64,000 bases of DNA from Siphonodentalium dalli (GCA_032622095.1 CP136064.1:258829863-258893862), one strand, 5' to 3'; counted from the stretch's first letter, positions 22,905-34,122 are shown. The notes: generated by a model not told the origin, from the letters alone. Numbers and translations: made by a program.

Positions 22905-24515
22905 ATGTCAACATTAGACTCTCGAAACCTGCGTAACACCAAGGTGGTAAACGGCACTTCATACGGTAAGTCAGTCGAAATCGCCTGACATATCGAAAGA
23001 CGACAGGGAAGGTTCATTTGTCAGAGATCAAGAGATCGCAGCCGACGAAATGTATATGAAAACTGAACAGGACGAAGAGGCTATCGGTGACGATAAGGAC
23101 ATCCGGGAGTTGAGGGATCAGCTGTCAGAAGCGATGCGCGAACGTGAGGAAGAGAGAAAACTGACAGAGAAGAGACGTTTGAAGGCGGAGTTGGACCGAA
23201 CAAGGAACGAGACGGCGCAATTGAAAGGTATGAGGCAATTTGTGACCCGCCATATCAAATCCAGTCGTAAGTCGGAATTTGTTTTACCCTGTGCCAATGC
23301 ATTCTCTTATATATGCGAGTCGACCATAGGTCGCCTCGCATATATAAGAGAATGCATTGGCCTAACAATTTTCTACAATTTTAATAATGTTTCTTGTATT
23401 CTTTAACAATTTTATAATTTCACCCATACAGAGCCCCAGACAAACATGAGCAGACGACACTCTTCTATATGCTTCTATATATGTGTGGGGCTCCCTGCAG
23501 GGTAATGTATGTTTTTTTTATTTTATGTCCTAAAAATTGTAAGAAACATTTATTTTTAAAAAATGATAAAAAATTGTTAGGGCAATGCATTCTCTTATAT
23601 ATGCGAGGCGACCTATGGTCGACTCGCATATATAAGATAATGCATTGGCACTAAAAAAAATCCCGACTTACGACTGGATTCATATGGCGGGTCACATTTG
23701 TGTAACCCGATTGACAGTTACAGTAATGCTCAACAAGACTCTAAGTCAGATCAAACAGATCTTGACGATCTGAGACAGACTGAATATCTCAAAATGAGAC
23801 GAATGGGTCTAGTGGCAGGAATGGTTTCTGAGGTTGACGTTGACATTGGAATTGAACAGAGAGCTGAGACAAAGTCTCATATTGGTGATCGTAAAGTGAC
23901 TCAGCCGATACACAAATCTGGTATCGAAGCTAAAGCTAGTGACCGTGTAATGCATCCCCAGATATTTCCGCACTCAACATTGCAGTTCGAGTATGTTGGT
24001 TCCAACCTAGCATATAATGACTTGACATTTCAGCAGTTTATTGCCGGTGAATTGGAAACAATCCTGAGGCCCGACATTACACAATTAGAAAGCAATGGTC
24101 GATCAAAACTGCTTAAAAAGATTGTGTGTTATTACACAATACATGATTGGAAAGCCCTTCTAAATTTCTACGGAGATTGGCTCCGTCGGTTGGAGCTGGG
24201 TATTAATACTTGGGCACATGATTCTTCTACCATGGAAACTCCAATTCTCGCAAAGCATGTTAGAAGCAAGCCTAAATTGTTCCCCTCATCGTCTGTCAAG
24301 ATGACTGCACCGAGTGAAACCTACAGTTCTGACACTCAAGGTTCATGGTTCTGTTCTATGTTTAATAGAACCAAGTGAACAATGCAAGCACCACACAAGG
24401 CGACGGTTAGGGGTCAAGTTAGGTCTGTTGAGCATATTTGCGCGACATGCTGGCAATTTAAACGAGAAAATGCCTTTCACGCCGAGACATCGCCTGTATG
24501 TCCCTACAAAGTAGC
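22905..24515 (+). pseudogene. Ngaro/DIRS ORF1 (gag-like), interrupted
   Basis: Structural nucleic-acid-binding protein of the retrotransposon. A possible start ATG is at 22905 in another frame. From 23050 the frame gives a charged coiled-coil segment (IRELRDQLSEAMREREEERK), then the MITE at 23241-23696 interrupts it. After the MITE (from about 23698) come the conserved gag blocks: YNDLTFQQFIAGELETIL, then LLKKIVCYYTIHDWKALLNF, then GDWLRRLELGINTWAHD. A frameshift near 24378 leads to a frame with a C/H-rich end (HICATCWQFKRENAFH, then SPVCPYK), the zinc-knuckle-like tail common in DIRS gag. Assignment rests on this block pattern known from DIRS/Ngaro elements of animals. Not functional. Confidence 0.7.
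23241..23696 (+). repeat. Doubly palindromic MITE, copy 3, inside Ngaro ORF1
   Basis: TGTGACCCGCCATATCAAAT terminus to its complement; TT on both sides as target duplication. Opposite orientation to copies 1 and 2. One inner hairpin has a base change (ATATAAGATAATGCA), and part of the right arm is shortened. Coding similarity to gag is present on both flanks, so this insertion postdates the retrotransposon. Confidence 0.9.
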
Positions 24516-25502
24516 ATGACTAGCTCATCAACCGATTATTGTTCCTACCAAATTAGAATTGAGTCCTCTTGCTCAATTATTTTATCCAGCATATATGAAA
24601 TGTCATGATATTAACAGTAATTTTGTTGATACTTCAGAATCTAGTGTTGTCTCTGCCAGTCATGACACAGTTAGGAAGCATGACGGGGAGAGAGAATATC
24701 TTAGTTCATCTATTACATGTGATAATATTGTCAATACACATGGGGATATTGATGTGATTTATAATGGGGAGTGCATGTCTGAATTGGTCGATGCTCGTGA
24801 CCATCAATATATTGATAATATATAATCATCCCTCCCCCAAAATGTGAACCATGTTTATTTGGCCGATCGGTGTACATTCATTGATTCAATGACTTAATTG
24901 TCAAGTTGAAATCACACTATTTAATTATTTATGGACTCTTATATACCATTTTTATTGTGCTGGTGCTCACACGCTTTCGTGATAACTCAGTAGCTGACTT
25001 TATCCCCTCTCCAATATACATATTGACATTACTCGGTCATTCGGAAACACGACCAAGACTAAATAACCAACATTAATATGGCTTTTCGCACCAGGTATCC
25101 AAGGAATTCCATTGTTGAAATGTTTGCGTGGCAACACGTTTCATTAAATTAATGTCAATTTTATGTAATTACACAAAACCGCACCACTCGAAACGAATCG
25201 TACAGAGTAACTGATGTATATATAATCACATCACCCCCCCCCCCCCCCCAATGTGAACCGGAATGTTTTTTTTATCCATAGCAGACATACGTTGAATTTG
25301 TTTTTTGCCCTGTCGGTGTGATCATTCAATGACTTGTCAAGCTGGAATCCATAGTATTTACAGCCTCTGATACAAATACTCTACAAGCAAATGCACCTAA
25401 TTCCGAGACCAGTCATAATAGAAACTGTGAATAGACACGAAGATAGGAAAGATAAAATGTTTCAGTAGATTTTCACTAATTTATCCAATTTGATATGTCT
25501 CT
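24516..25502. other. Between Ngaro ORF1 and the second MITE; one short frame and a direct repeat
   Basis: A frame at 24559-24831 (88 codons, ends with TAA) has no recognised motif and could be eroded Ngaro sequence. A direct repeat links about 24820-24920 with 25210-25345: both have ATATAATCA, a C run, AATGTGAACC, then CATTCAATGACTTGTCAAG-like text. The second copy carries a run of about 18 C. Confidence 0.5.
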
Positions 25503-26144
25503 TTAAGGTAGCAATACACGATTTCCAGCAATTTTGCCAACTGTACCTCAAATCAATGCTAAGCCATTATCGTTGGCATATATCCCAGCAAGCATGTTTT
25601 AATTTCGACAGAAATTTTAGGTGTAATCATTTAAATGTACTTTTGGTTCTTCGTACAAATTGTCATTGAGTTATGCCCCTTGGTTTGCACACACGAAACG
25701 CTCAATTTTACCCATTTTTTTTACTCAATTTGCCCATTTTCAACCCAAAAACAGACCATGGTAGAGCGAATGTCAGTAAATAAGATTCTTCCACCTGATA
25801 GAGCTATGTTAGAGCTGAGAAATATTTGAAATAGAAAAAAAGTTATCGTATCAATTTGAAAAAAAAGTCTTGCGAGCCCAGATGACAGAATCCAGGGGAG
25901 AGAAATCGGGCTATTTTCCTGTAATCAATAACACAGAGTTGGCCTTCACTGAATACGAAAACCCTGTTGCGTATCCAAATTTGTCACTTTTTTGAGAACT
26001 TTCCCAGTTTTGTAAAATAAATAAACCTTCAAACCAGTAATAACACATTTAACGCAGGCTACACTGGCTGTTATGCCCCCAGATACTTATATTTCTATTT
26101 TTCAGACCCCCTACAACCCGTGAAATCGTGTACTGCTACCTTAG
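25503..26144. repeat. MITE with TTAA-type ends
   Basis: Begins TTAAGGTAGCAATACACGAT, and ends with the complement (GAAATCGTGTACTGCTACC) followed by TTAG, giving 22-25-bp terminal inverted repeats with a probable TTAA target duplication, one base mutated. Interior non-coding: the 64-codon frame 25635-25829 lacks motifs. It sits between ORF1 and RT of the Ngaro element, so it is probably another secondary insertion. Confidence 0.75.
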
Positions 26145-27184
26145 CAAGCAAATATTCCGGTGTTCTGTCACATTTTGCTCAATGTGCGACAGAGATGACA
26201 TGCGTGGGTAATAAACACACATTTTAGTAATGTTTTATTAGCAAATATTGGACGAATGTATACGGGATGGACGTGGCAAAGAAGGTGAGTAATATATGTT
26301 GTAATATTATGCTACTATATTGGCATACTGCCCAGTAATATAAATAAATTCCTCGATATTTTGCGTTTTTTGGAAAATTCGTCACTTCAACGGCGTTTTA
26401 CCGACTTAATACTGAATACTGTATATTGTAACTTTGAACGCCTGTTCCTCAATACATTCCTGAAGTCAATGCAACATGAAAATATCATTAATAACATACC
26501 AAATCGAAGAAAACGACCATAAAATAGGTCTACATGTGTATTCCGGTGGTTTACTAGTCATTCCGGTGCTTTGTGAGTTGAATAATCGTTATTCCGATTG
26601 GCCACAATTACAGTTACACAATAAAAATACGTTCGACAATCATTTCCTGAACAAGAATTGAGCGTTTGTTATCAGTTATATCCAATAGAACACATGGACA
26701 TAATTATATATTACATAGTTCATTCATATACTCCCCATTGCGTTTGCTACCCCTGAAATACGTGATTAAACGAACAAAGTATGCCTTTATGGACGTATAT
26801 GGGACGCAAACTAACATATTAAGTTTATTACCCCCTAACAAACGCATAATATTTAGTATTTATTCGCTTTTTTGCTTGTTATAGCACAATACATGATCCT
26901 GGGGAGAGCACTTGACTATTGGGAGAGCACTGAGCACTCTGTAAAGTATCGGAATATAATTATAAAATGTCGATTTACGGGCATTCCTATGGGATTTCTT
27001 ACATTTTCTCACATATCAATGTGAACATCAATATAAATAATCCATTGGTTAAAAGAAACCTGCGATATACTTACATAATCTGTAATTTTTCTTCACTTTT
27101 GTGCGGCGAAAATAAAAAATCCCCAGTAAAGCACCGGAATGTCACGATAAAAATTGGTCACAAAATTGGTAGAGCACCACATTT
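26145..27184. other. Non-coding, nothing firmly recognised
   Basis: Short inverted match between GTCATTCCGGTGCTTT near 26558 and its complement near 27128-27145 may mark a small element. No gene-like frame. Confidence 0.35.
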
Positions 27185-28120
27185 CTAGGAATAGATCCTC
27201 CACTGTGTCAATTCTTAGAGTTTGGGTTTCCGTTCGGTTTTTCTGGCTCAAGGGACTTCAGTCAGCCTAATTCTAATATAAAAAATCACAGAGGTGCAAG
27301 AGATTATCCTCATTACATGAGAGATTATATTAGAAAAGAATTGCACCACAAGACTTTCTTAGGTCCATTGTCAGAAAAAGCTTTCAATGGAAATGTTCAG
27401 AGTAACCCGCTGAATACAGTTAAAAAAGCAAATACCTCAGAAAGGCGGGTTATATTGGATCTGAGCTTTCCTCCTGGTGGTTAAATTAATGATAATATTC
27501 CAAAGGAATCTTATTAGGGTGAAAAAACGCCGAGCATACAGTCAGCTTTTTTATAGATCCGAGTGATATAAATATGGTGGCCTATAAAGTAGATGGGAAA
27601 TTGTACTGTGATTTGGTACTTAGTATGGGTTTAAGGTCTGTGTCATTCATATGCCAAAGAGTAACCAATGCTGTTGCATTTACACAGAGAATGGAGAATT
27701 GCCCTATAATTAATTATTTAGATGACCTTGCAGGGGCTGAAGTTCCAGAGTATGCTGAGACCTCATTCCTAACTTTGTCAAAAATTCTAGACAAATGGGG
27801 ATTGAAAGAGTCCAGCTCCAAGTCGTCATGTAGCCCCACATCCAAGATGGTGTTTCTTTGTGTCTTATTTGCCACTGAGAGACTCACTCTTGAAATAACA
27901 GCAGACCGGTTGGTTGAAATCAGGAAAATTGTCAGACACTGGATTGGAAAAAGTAATGCCACTCTTGAAGAGGTCCAATCCCTTCTTGGGAAACTGCATT
28001 TTGTGGCAAGCTGCGTACGCCCGGGCAGAATATTTGTGTCAAGAATTGTGGTGTGGCTCAGAACATTCAAAGCTAATAAAAAAATTATCTCGGCATCCCA
28101 TATTAAATTAGAATGGATTT
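27185..28120 (+). pseudogene. Ngaro/DIRS reverse transcriptase, broken
   Basis: RT of a tyrosine-recombinase retroelement. The first frame (27185-27484) has CQFLEFGFPFGFSG, SNPLNTVKKANTSERRVILD and LSFPPGG, then a stop. A deletion of roughly 30 residues with two more stops removes most of the block holding the first catalytic aspartate; only an AYSQL trace remains. From 27574 a clean frame resumes: MVAYKVDGKLYCDLVLSMGL, RVTNAVAF, the catalytic INYLDDLAGAEVPE, KMVFLCVLFATERLTLEIT, VQSLLGKLHFVASCVRPGR and IFVSRIVVWL. These blocks are diagnostic of DIRS/Ngaro RTs and differ from LTR and LINE RTs. Non-functional. Confidence 0.85.
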
Positions 28121-28660
28121 AGATGGTGGAACAAATTTCTAATGGCGTTTCCATGATGCCCTGGGGAAACTGGTCGCAGGCAGATGCGATTGTAGCATCA
28201 GGTGCCACGCTATCAGCATGTGGTGGGCTCTGTGGCAACCAGTTTTTTCCACGAGCAATTTCCTGCTCACATCATGGAAAAGTCACTCCATATCAATGAA
28301 CTTGAGTTGTTGACAATAGTGATTTGTTTGAAATTGTGGGGAGAAAAGTTAACTGGGAGAATAATTATTTTCAAATGTGATAATGCTACTTCAGTGGCTG
28401 TGATTAATAAAGGGGCAACCATGAATAAATTTTTACAATCGTGTCTCAGGGAGATCTGTTATATAGCCTCTGTGTGGCAATTTGAAGTCTGCACCGAGCA
28501 TATAGCCGGCATTGAGAACAGGTTCCCAGATAATCTGAGCAGGTGGAAAGAAAATCCTCACCATCAAAGGAAATTTCATATGGCTACCAAAGATAAAGTG
28601 ATGAATGAAATTAAGTTGAAAAAGGAATTTTTCTCCTTTTCGCATGATTGGTGATTTTCT
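28121..28660 (+). pseudogene. Ngaro/DIRS RNase H, broken
   Basis: Directly after the RT comes NGVSMMPWGNWSQADAIVAS, continuing as GATLSACGG, where DIRS RNase H normally has an aspartate (SDA); here it is a glycine. A frameshift follows near 28240-28280. The frame 28202-28654 then gives INELELLTIVICLKLW, IIIFKCDNATSVAVINKG and HIAGIENRFPDNLSRW, matching the C-terminal RNase H motifs. Loss of the first acidic residue and the shift make it inactive. Confidence 0.8.
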
Positions 28661-29640
28661 TTCTAGGCCAAGAGTTTAAGCAGTTGAAGAAATACACACA
28701 TAAGTCAATCCTTAATGTATTTTCCGAAGGCACGAACAGAAACCATCAAATTCAGTGGAAGTCATACTTTTTGTTCTGTGCACACTTCATGATTGAAGCA
28801 CTTCCGACTAAGAAAGAAACTTTACAATATTATACACAGTTTCTCAGTCGATCATTTAAATCAACTGATTCTATTAGAAACTACTTGAGTGGAGTTAATG
28901 GCCTTGCATATAAAGTTAGGATTCAATTCTGAGCAATTTGAAGCTCATGAAATTAAACTCACCTTGAGGGGACTATCTAGACTTAACCCTCATTCAGTTA
29001 AACAGGTTGGGCCTATTTCACCAGCCATTTTATTAGAAATATCAAAATACTTGGATCATAACAACCCAAAAAATACTACATTCTGGTCTTTGTTTCTAAT
29101 GACATTCTTTTTAATGCTGAGAAAGTCTAATTTAGTTCCCGAGTCTGATTCTAAGTTGGATTCTGGTCATCAGCTTACTAGAGGAGATATCTTGCAGTCA
29201 GAAGGAGTTCTGTTAGTTGTCAATAAATTGTCAAAAACTATTCAATTTGGACAAAAAACATTAAGAATACCAGTGCTATCTATCCCAGGCTCCAGATTGT
29301 GTCTAGTGGCAGATTATAGAAATATGATAAATCTAGTACCGGGGGAAGTCACTAATCATGCAGTCATGCATTTGGAAGGTCACAGACCAGTCACCAATCA
29401 ACAATTTCAAGCATTTCTTAAAAAAGCGATAAGAAAGACTGATAGAGATCCAGTACTCTATTCAACCCATGGATTTATGAGAGGGGGCCACTTGGGCCTT
29501 TCAGGCAAAGTGCCGGGTGAATTGATGGGTTACTGGTCAAGTGATGCTTATAAGAGATATCTATGTCATACAGTACGAGACAAATTTTTAATAGCTAAGC
29601 AAATGAGGGATCATATTATTAGTAGCTCCATTTGTGTTTT
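28648..29640 (+). pseudogene. Ngaro/DIRS tyrosine recombinase, frameshifted
   Basis: Site-specific recombinase that integrates the circular element DNA. Two frames: 28648-28932 holds the N-terminal helical core-binding part (NRNHQIQWKSYFLFCAHFMI, SIRNYLSGVNGLAYK); after a one-base shift near 28910 the frame 28889-29728 holds the catalytic domain. The first arginine lies in FLMLRKSNLVPES, a lysine-containing beta hairpin at VVNKLSKT, and the H-x-x-R box reads THGFMRGG, so the box arginine is replaced by methionine. WSSDAYKRYLC carries the likely nucleophile tyrosine. The methionine and the frameshift indicate an inactive copy. Confidence 0.82.
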
Positions 29641-29676
29641 TTTTCAGTTAAACGACAGAGAAATGCTCTTTTGGTG

Positions 29677-30002
29677 TTTGACTCCATATGCAAGTACGTT
29701 AGAGGTATTCGTACTCTTGAAGTTATGATCTTTCGAGGAATCAACATAAAGAGACTGGATAATTTGATTCAAAGCAAGAAGTTGAATGGTAAACCTTTAA
29801 ATTGATACTCTCATATCATCTATCATGTTGGCACTAACAACATTGAATCGACATTAGTAAACATAAACATTAGGATAACATTAGTAAAGCCTTCTCAACC
29901 ATTATCGCTCGAACTCGGGAAGCAAGTCCTGCAAAGATAATTATGTCCGCGATTATTCCGCAACCAAAGGATAATGAGGTTTTTGGTGAGAATGTTTATT
30001 AA
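29677..30002 (+). pseudogene. SGNH hydrolase-like ORF of the Ngaro element, broken
   Basis: Downstream of the recombinase a frame reads FDSICKYVRGIRTLEVM, the region of the GDS block with its glycine missing. After one stop it gives HIIYHVGTNNIEST, matching the GTN block of SGNH esterases. A frameshift near 29890 leads to TIIARTREASPAKIIMSAII and PQPKDNEVFGEN. SGNH-type accessory ORFs are known from some Ngaro/DIRS elements. The catalytic GDS/DxxH residues cannot all be seen and the ORF is degenerate. Confidence 0.6.
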
Positions 30003-30054
30003 TGTAAATAAAAAGTTATCGCCATAAAAAATTATTTCAATTATTACATTTATA

Positions 30055-30300
30055 GCATAACTACTTTTCAAGAAATGTAGAGCAAATATGCAATAGATAC
30101 CACACGGTTGTTGAAGACGTCCAACGTTATTTTACATTCGATAGCATTTCTTTGAGTGAATGATTTGATATATTCATCAATAACTGATAATCCAAACGTA
30201 TCGAAATATGTTGCAATGTTTCCATTGAAGAAAATTGCAACCAAGTTTTCCACCGGTTTTTCTTATGTATGCGTATTTACTATGTATGCCTTTACATGGT
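30055..30300 (-). pseudogene. Polinton adenain-like cysteine protease, C-terminal half
   Basis: Capsid-maturation protease related to adenovirus C5 peptidase. One frame (30253 down) reads NLVAIFFNGNIATYFDTFG, matching the block that follows the catalytic histidine (family HWVAI...YFDSFG). Here the His-Trp pair reads Asn-Leu, so the histidine appears lost. In another frame near 30065-30100 the sequence gives PCGIYCIFALHFL, the block with the catalytic cysteine, still intact. A frameshift separates the two. The N-terminal half is not discernible in 30300-30690. It ends about 60 bp from the Ngaro SGNH trace on the opposite strand. Confidence 0.65.
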
Positions 30301-30812
30301 GAGGTTTTTCGTGTGGTAACTCACCTTTTGCACATACTACACCGTGCAATGAGAAAAGATCAAACGAGTTTTATCTAGTATATGCTGAAGTTCGCCAGTG
30401 TTCATCTTCGTAGTACTTTTCAGACCAGAAGTCAATAAAAGCTGAATTAAATTGGTTACAGTTTGCACAGACAGTTTCCTTTATATCTCTGCAAAGTCTG
30501 AATGGTTCAAATTTCTCTTGCCGTGTAAACGATTATATTTCTGAATACCATTGTTTCATAACTAGATAAATGTCCAATTTGAGTAGTGCTAAATCAATGA
30601 ACATAGCCGTCCATTGCGCTGATGGTGTCCAAAGACAAAGTAAATGTCGATTCTGACTTGGGTGATCTATTTTACATCCCTCAGAGTTGAGTGTTACTTA
30701 GGTTGAAATCTGATTATGTATTTCATCAAAGAAGCATATCTCGAAAGTTTTTCGTTTTGTCAAGAGTAGGAGCACAATATGGAATAAAATTTGAGTCCTC
30801 CAACTTGCAATC
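30301..30812. other. Unresolved Polinton interior
   Basis: Between protease and major capsid traces. No continuous frame on the minus strand could be identified. Confidence 0.4.
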
Positions 30813-31500
30813 TCAATTTTTCTTCCAACGCATTCCATCCACGTTTTTAATAACTATTTCTCGCAAACTGTTGATTTCAATTTGATTTTCGAACTCAGCA
30901 TAGACTATCAAGTTGATCACCGAAGATGGAGCTGCAGCAAAATGAAGCTCTAACCTTATGTTACCGGTTTTTATAGAACGCAAATGTCCTTCCTCTGCTA
31001 CTTGGTCAGGTGTGTGATCGTATCCCCAGAAACAATGACCATTCATGTATTTTTCGAGATTCAAACCGAAGGACATGTTTTGCTCAAACAAGCCTGAAGA
31101 CTGGTACAGTGATATATAAGATCTTAGATATTGTTCTGATGCAAAGTTTGGTTCAAATGGTCGTTATGAATGGTATGCCCGTTCTGACTAACTTCAAGCT
31201 TTTTCAGATTGAAGTGTTGGAAATGGAATGGGTTCATTTCAATATCTTTGTTTGATACCATGCCTATGAAAAGTTTCTGCGGTAATTGTCCCTGGAAAAG
31301 GTGATCTTCAATTTTGTATCTAGGTCTCTTTTAATATCGGTATTTCATATTTCTCTGTATGATTGTTTGGTTCAGGTTATTTGATAATATTTTGGCATCA
31401 GCGTAATTGTATGAACATTGAGAACTGCCGATTCAAACATTATTGTTCCATCTTCTTGACCAATACGGTGAATATTGAACCTGCTCTATTGAGACGAGTT
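30813..31500 (-). pseudogene. Polinton major capsid protein (double jelly-roll), C-terminal part
   Basis: Hexon-like virion shell protein. Traces in several frames in the right order: DHLFQGQLPQKLFIGMVSN near 31270-31330 and NPFHFQHFNLKKLEVSQNG near 31180-31235. The frame 30813-31091 then has FGLNLEKYMNGHCFWGYDHT, GHLRSIKTGNIRLELHF and VINLIVYAEFENQIEIN, the conserved C-terminal jelly-roll end of Polinton/adintovirus capsid proteins. Several frameshifts and stops. The N-terminal jelly roll is not recognised and may merge into the unreadable stretch 31300-31700, where a frame with FLKPIAKQQVLKHAHNAGLK lies at about 31550-31640. Confidence 0.72.
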
Positions 31501-31724
31501 CTTATCTCATTTCCATTTGGTAAGTAAACGACCACACACTTGTACCGTTTAAATGTCTGCTGTGATCGCGTGACGAAATTTCAATCCAGCATTATGAGCA
31601 TGTTTGAGTACTTGTTGTTTAGCAATAGGTTTCAGAAAAGGTACTACATTTATCTTTATAGATTACAAAAGTTAACTAAACCCATTTCCATATTGTATGG
31701 ACACACCTCTATACACATGGGTCA

Positions 31725-32609
31725 TCATAAATACAAATTACTTCGGCGACGGAAATGCAACTTTACCATGGACTTTCCACCGACAAACTGAATTGGTTTG
31801 CCTGTATCACCAGTTGTATACACATTTATGCTATCGAAGTCAGACTTTGACACTGGTACATAATGTAAGTTTTTGAATTCCTGCTTAAAATGTTGACCAT
31901 CGTGTATTCTTTTACTCTCGAAAGATGTCACTCGTAATATCGGTGCCTCAACATCACTAACAATAATATGTTCAGTATTCAAATCAACTCCATATGGAAA
32001 TGTTATCGAAGGAGCAGCGAATGTGAGAGTTTGATTTTGTTCTGTTACCAAGTTTATCCAAAAGAGCTTTGGGAGTACAAGAGCTACTTTTTTATAACTA
32101 TTGGTTGAAATTTTAACTCGTGCTTTGGAAAATCCAAATTCGAATTCGAGATCTGGAACCATTCTGCTTAATCTACTACCAATTACACCGTGAATTGAAC
32201 GTTCTGTCAAACGTGATCTACCAGAATATTCTCCTGTTGGTATTTTCAACTCAATACCATTTTCTGGCTTTGTAATTACTACATCACTTATTGGTAGCTT
32301 TTGTAGGTATGATACAATTCTTGTAACAGAATTATTCATATTTATTATGAAGAATCTCCGATAATGTTATGTTTCTGATGGTACATTTAGTTCAACCATT
32401 GCGACTTCCAAAAGCTCTTTATAAATACGTAAGGTTGTTTGGTAGTTTACTGTGAAACAACATTGGGAGTTGTCAGGATAAAGTGACATTGAACTATCAC
32501 ACATGAGCGTTATGTAGAATGAATTCATTTTCTCAGTATTTTTCAGTAACTTCAGTTCAGATGATAGTTGAATGTATCCCAGAAAGATACTTAAAAGAAT
32601 AAGCCACAA
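31725..32609 (-). pseudogene. Polinton minor capsid (penton-like) protein, split in two frames
   Basis: Vertex protein of the virion. The N-terminal piece (32609-32367) has FYITLMCDSSMSLYPDNSQC and LEVAMVELNVPSE, the usual N-terminal pattern (FYxTLxSNxS...PxN...WEVGLxEI). The second frame (32339-31725, 204 codons, no stop) has SDVEAPILRVTSF, HYVPVSKSDFDSINVYTT, GDTGKPIQFVGGKSMVKLHF and a basic C-terminus, typical of the penton-like C-terminal half. A stop and frameshift separate them at about 32340-32370. This is the best preserved Polinton gene here. Confidence 0.75.
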
Positions 32610-32702
32610 TTCTTCGTTTTCACTCTGGAGACTTATGTGTACAATAGATGTAATTATTATGGTATAAATAATAATTATATGTGTGAAGTAGATGACTTGG
32701 TT

Positions 32703-32921
32703 CTAAGCAAATATTTCACCACAGAACTGAAATCGTGATGGTTCCTCGAGATTAATCAAATCTGAATGAGTTTGAGACATGATGACTTCTGTGTTATACA
32801 AAGTTTGAAGCAATCCAACTTTCAAACTTTTTAGTGTATCCAAGCCAATGAACTTTAATTTTTTGGTTGTTTTACGTCCTACTCTACTCGTTCTTCTGTT
32901 AACTGATTCTATTTCATACAC
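32703..32921 (-). pseudogene. Small Polinton-associated ORF, unknown function
   Basis: 72-codon minus frame, basic at the N-terminus (NRRTSRVGRKTTKKLKFIG), then LDTLKSLKVGLLQTLYNTEV and an acidic LINLEEPSRFQF. Position between capsid and small virion genes and its natural composition suggest a Polinton structural or accessory protein. Family not recognised. Confidence 0.4.
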
Positions 32922-33779
32922 CTTACTGTCTTTTATATGTTGGATCTCATGTTTGCAAATGATCCATCAATCTCTTCACCATCAAGATCAGAAACTTTGT
33001 ATTATTGGATTAGTTTTACAAATTTTATCGATTTAGAATATTTTACGAGTGCAGTTTGGTAAATAACCCTTTTCAAAATAACCACGGGAAATTGATTTTT
33101 ATTTCATTGATTTAAATTTTAGCAATTTTAATGTCCCGAAACTAAATGTATACGTTTTTACAATGAGTTTAGGGTGCGGAGACAATGAAATGTTGGCGTT
33201 AACACCTGCATGAAAATAGGAAATTGGACGCGATTTTGAATTGCTAACAAGAAATTAACATTATAATCAATTCCTTCAGATTTTCGGTTTCTGGATTTGT
33301 CTAGATTTACATGTGGCATAACTCCTTTGCTTATAATATTACATCGAGATTTATTTGCATTTATTTCAATGTAGGGTCACCCTTCCGGTGACGTAGGTTC
33401 CATGCCCTGAATCAATCACGTTCGTTGATGCATATTTTTGTTTTTTCGAAAATGAGTTGGTGCCTGATTCATAACCACTACCAAACTACCATATTTTTTA
33501 ATCAGTGGATATTTTTCGCCATCTTCATCCTTCAACAGTTAAATGCCAAAATAAATGAAAGTTCAATCACAACTACTTTTTATTTACGTTTATTGAAATT
33601 ACGATCAAATGCCATCAAAGCTAATGCTGATGGATTTGAAAGATTCATCATTTTCGAGTATCATTAATGTTTTGCTTCTTGAACTGATGGAATTGGTTGC
33701 GGACCATGATCGTCGAATGGTTGAAATCTAGCAATTGAAGAATTTACTCTAGTAGCATTTACTCTAGTTGGGCTAGCAT
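32922..33779. other. Unresolved Polinton interior
   Basis: Minus-strand frames are fragmentary; one reads KYGSLVVVMNQAPTHFRKN near 33430-33500. The plus frame 33425-33667 is treated as a shadow. Confidence 0.4.
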
Positions 33780-34122
33780 TTTAAATATTCTAGTTGGACT
33801 AGCTCGTGCAATTGGTTTATTGTCATTTTGGCTAAGAAGACTTCTGATCAAAACTCCACCGATAAATCCACCTTCACCAGTTGTTAAAAGAATTTTCTTT
33901 TTGAATCGATAAGAGTTCTACTATCGGCTATGTTCTTCAATTCTTTTTTTTTTGATTTTGCAGAAATGTTCTTGTCTGCTTTTTAAACTTTAAGTGATCA
34001 TCGAGTATTAATTTAGCTATAGTCGAAAAACCATGTAAGACTGCTTCGTGTGACTCCATAATTGTCAATAAAACTATCATGTTGATACATATATTTTCTT
34101 CTGCTGCATCGATTAAAGGCAC
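33780..34122 (-). pseudogene. Small Polinton virion-associated protein with glycine-rich tail
   Basis: The frame 34122-33937 gives LIDAAEENICINMIVLLTIM, HEAVLHGFSTIAKLILDD and a basic stretch. A frameshift in a run of A near 33935-33950 and another near 33885 lead to KNIADSRTLIDSKRK and then LLTTGEGGFIGGVLIRSLLS. A helical basic domain followed by an L-L-x-x-G-x-GGF hydrophobic tail recurs in small adenovirus-core-like Polinton proteins; I name it by that pattern only. The 5' end of the frame is cut by the MITE at 34113: its first codons lie inside the MITE terminus. Confidence 0.5.

Larger units (their letters stand above)
22905..30002 (+). mobile_element. Decayed DIRS/Ngaro-type tyrosine-recombinase retrotransposon
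   Basis: Fragments of all expected modules lie in order on the plus strand: gag-like ORF1 (to about 24515), reverse transcriptase (27185-28120), RNase H (28121-28660), tyrosine recombinase (28648-29640) and an SGNH hydrolase-like ORF (29677-30002). All are broken by stops, frameshifts or insertions. ORF1 is split by a MITE at 23241-23696, and about 2.3 kb of foreign or eroded DNA separates it from the RT, including a second MITE at 25503-26144. The split direct repeats expected at Ngaro ends were not identified. The last coding trace ends about 60 bp before the Polinton protease. Confidence 0.8.
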
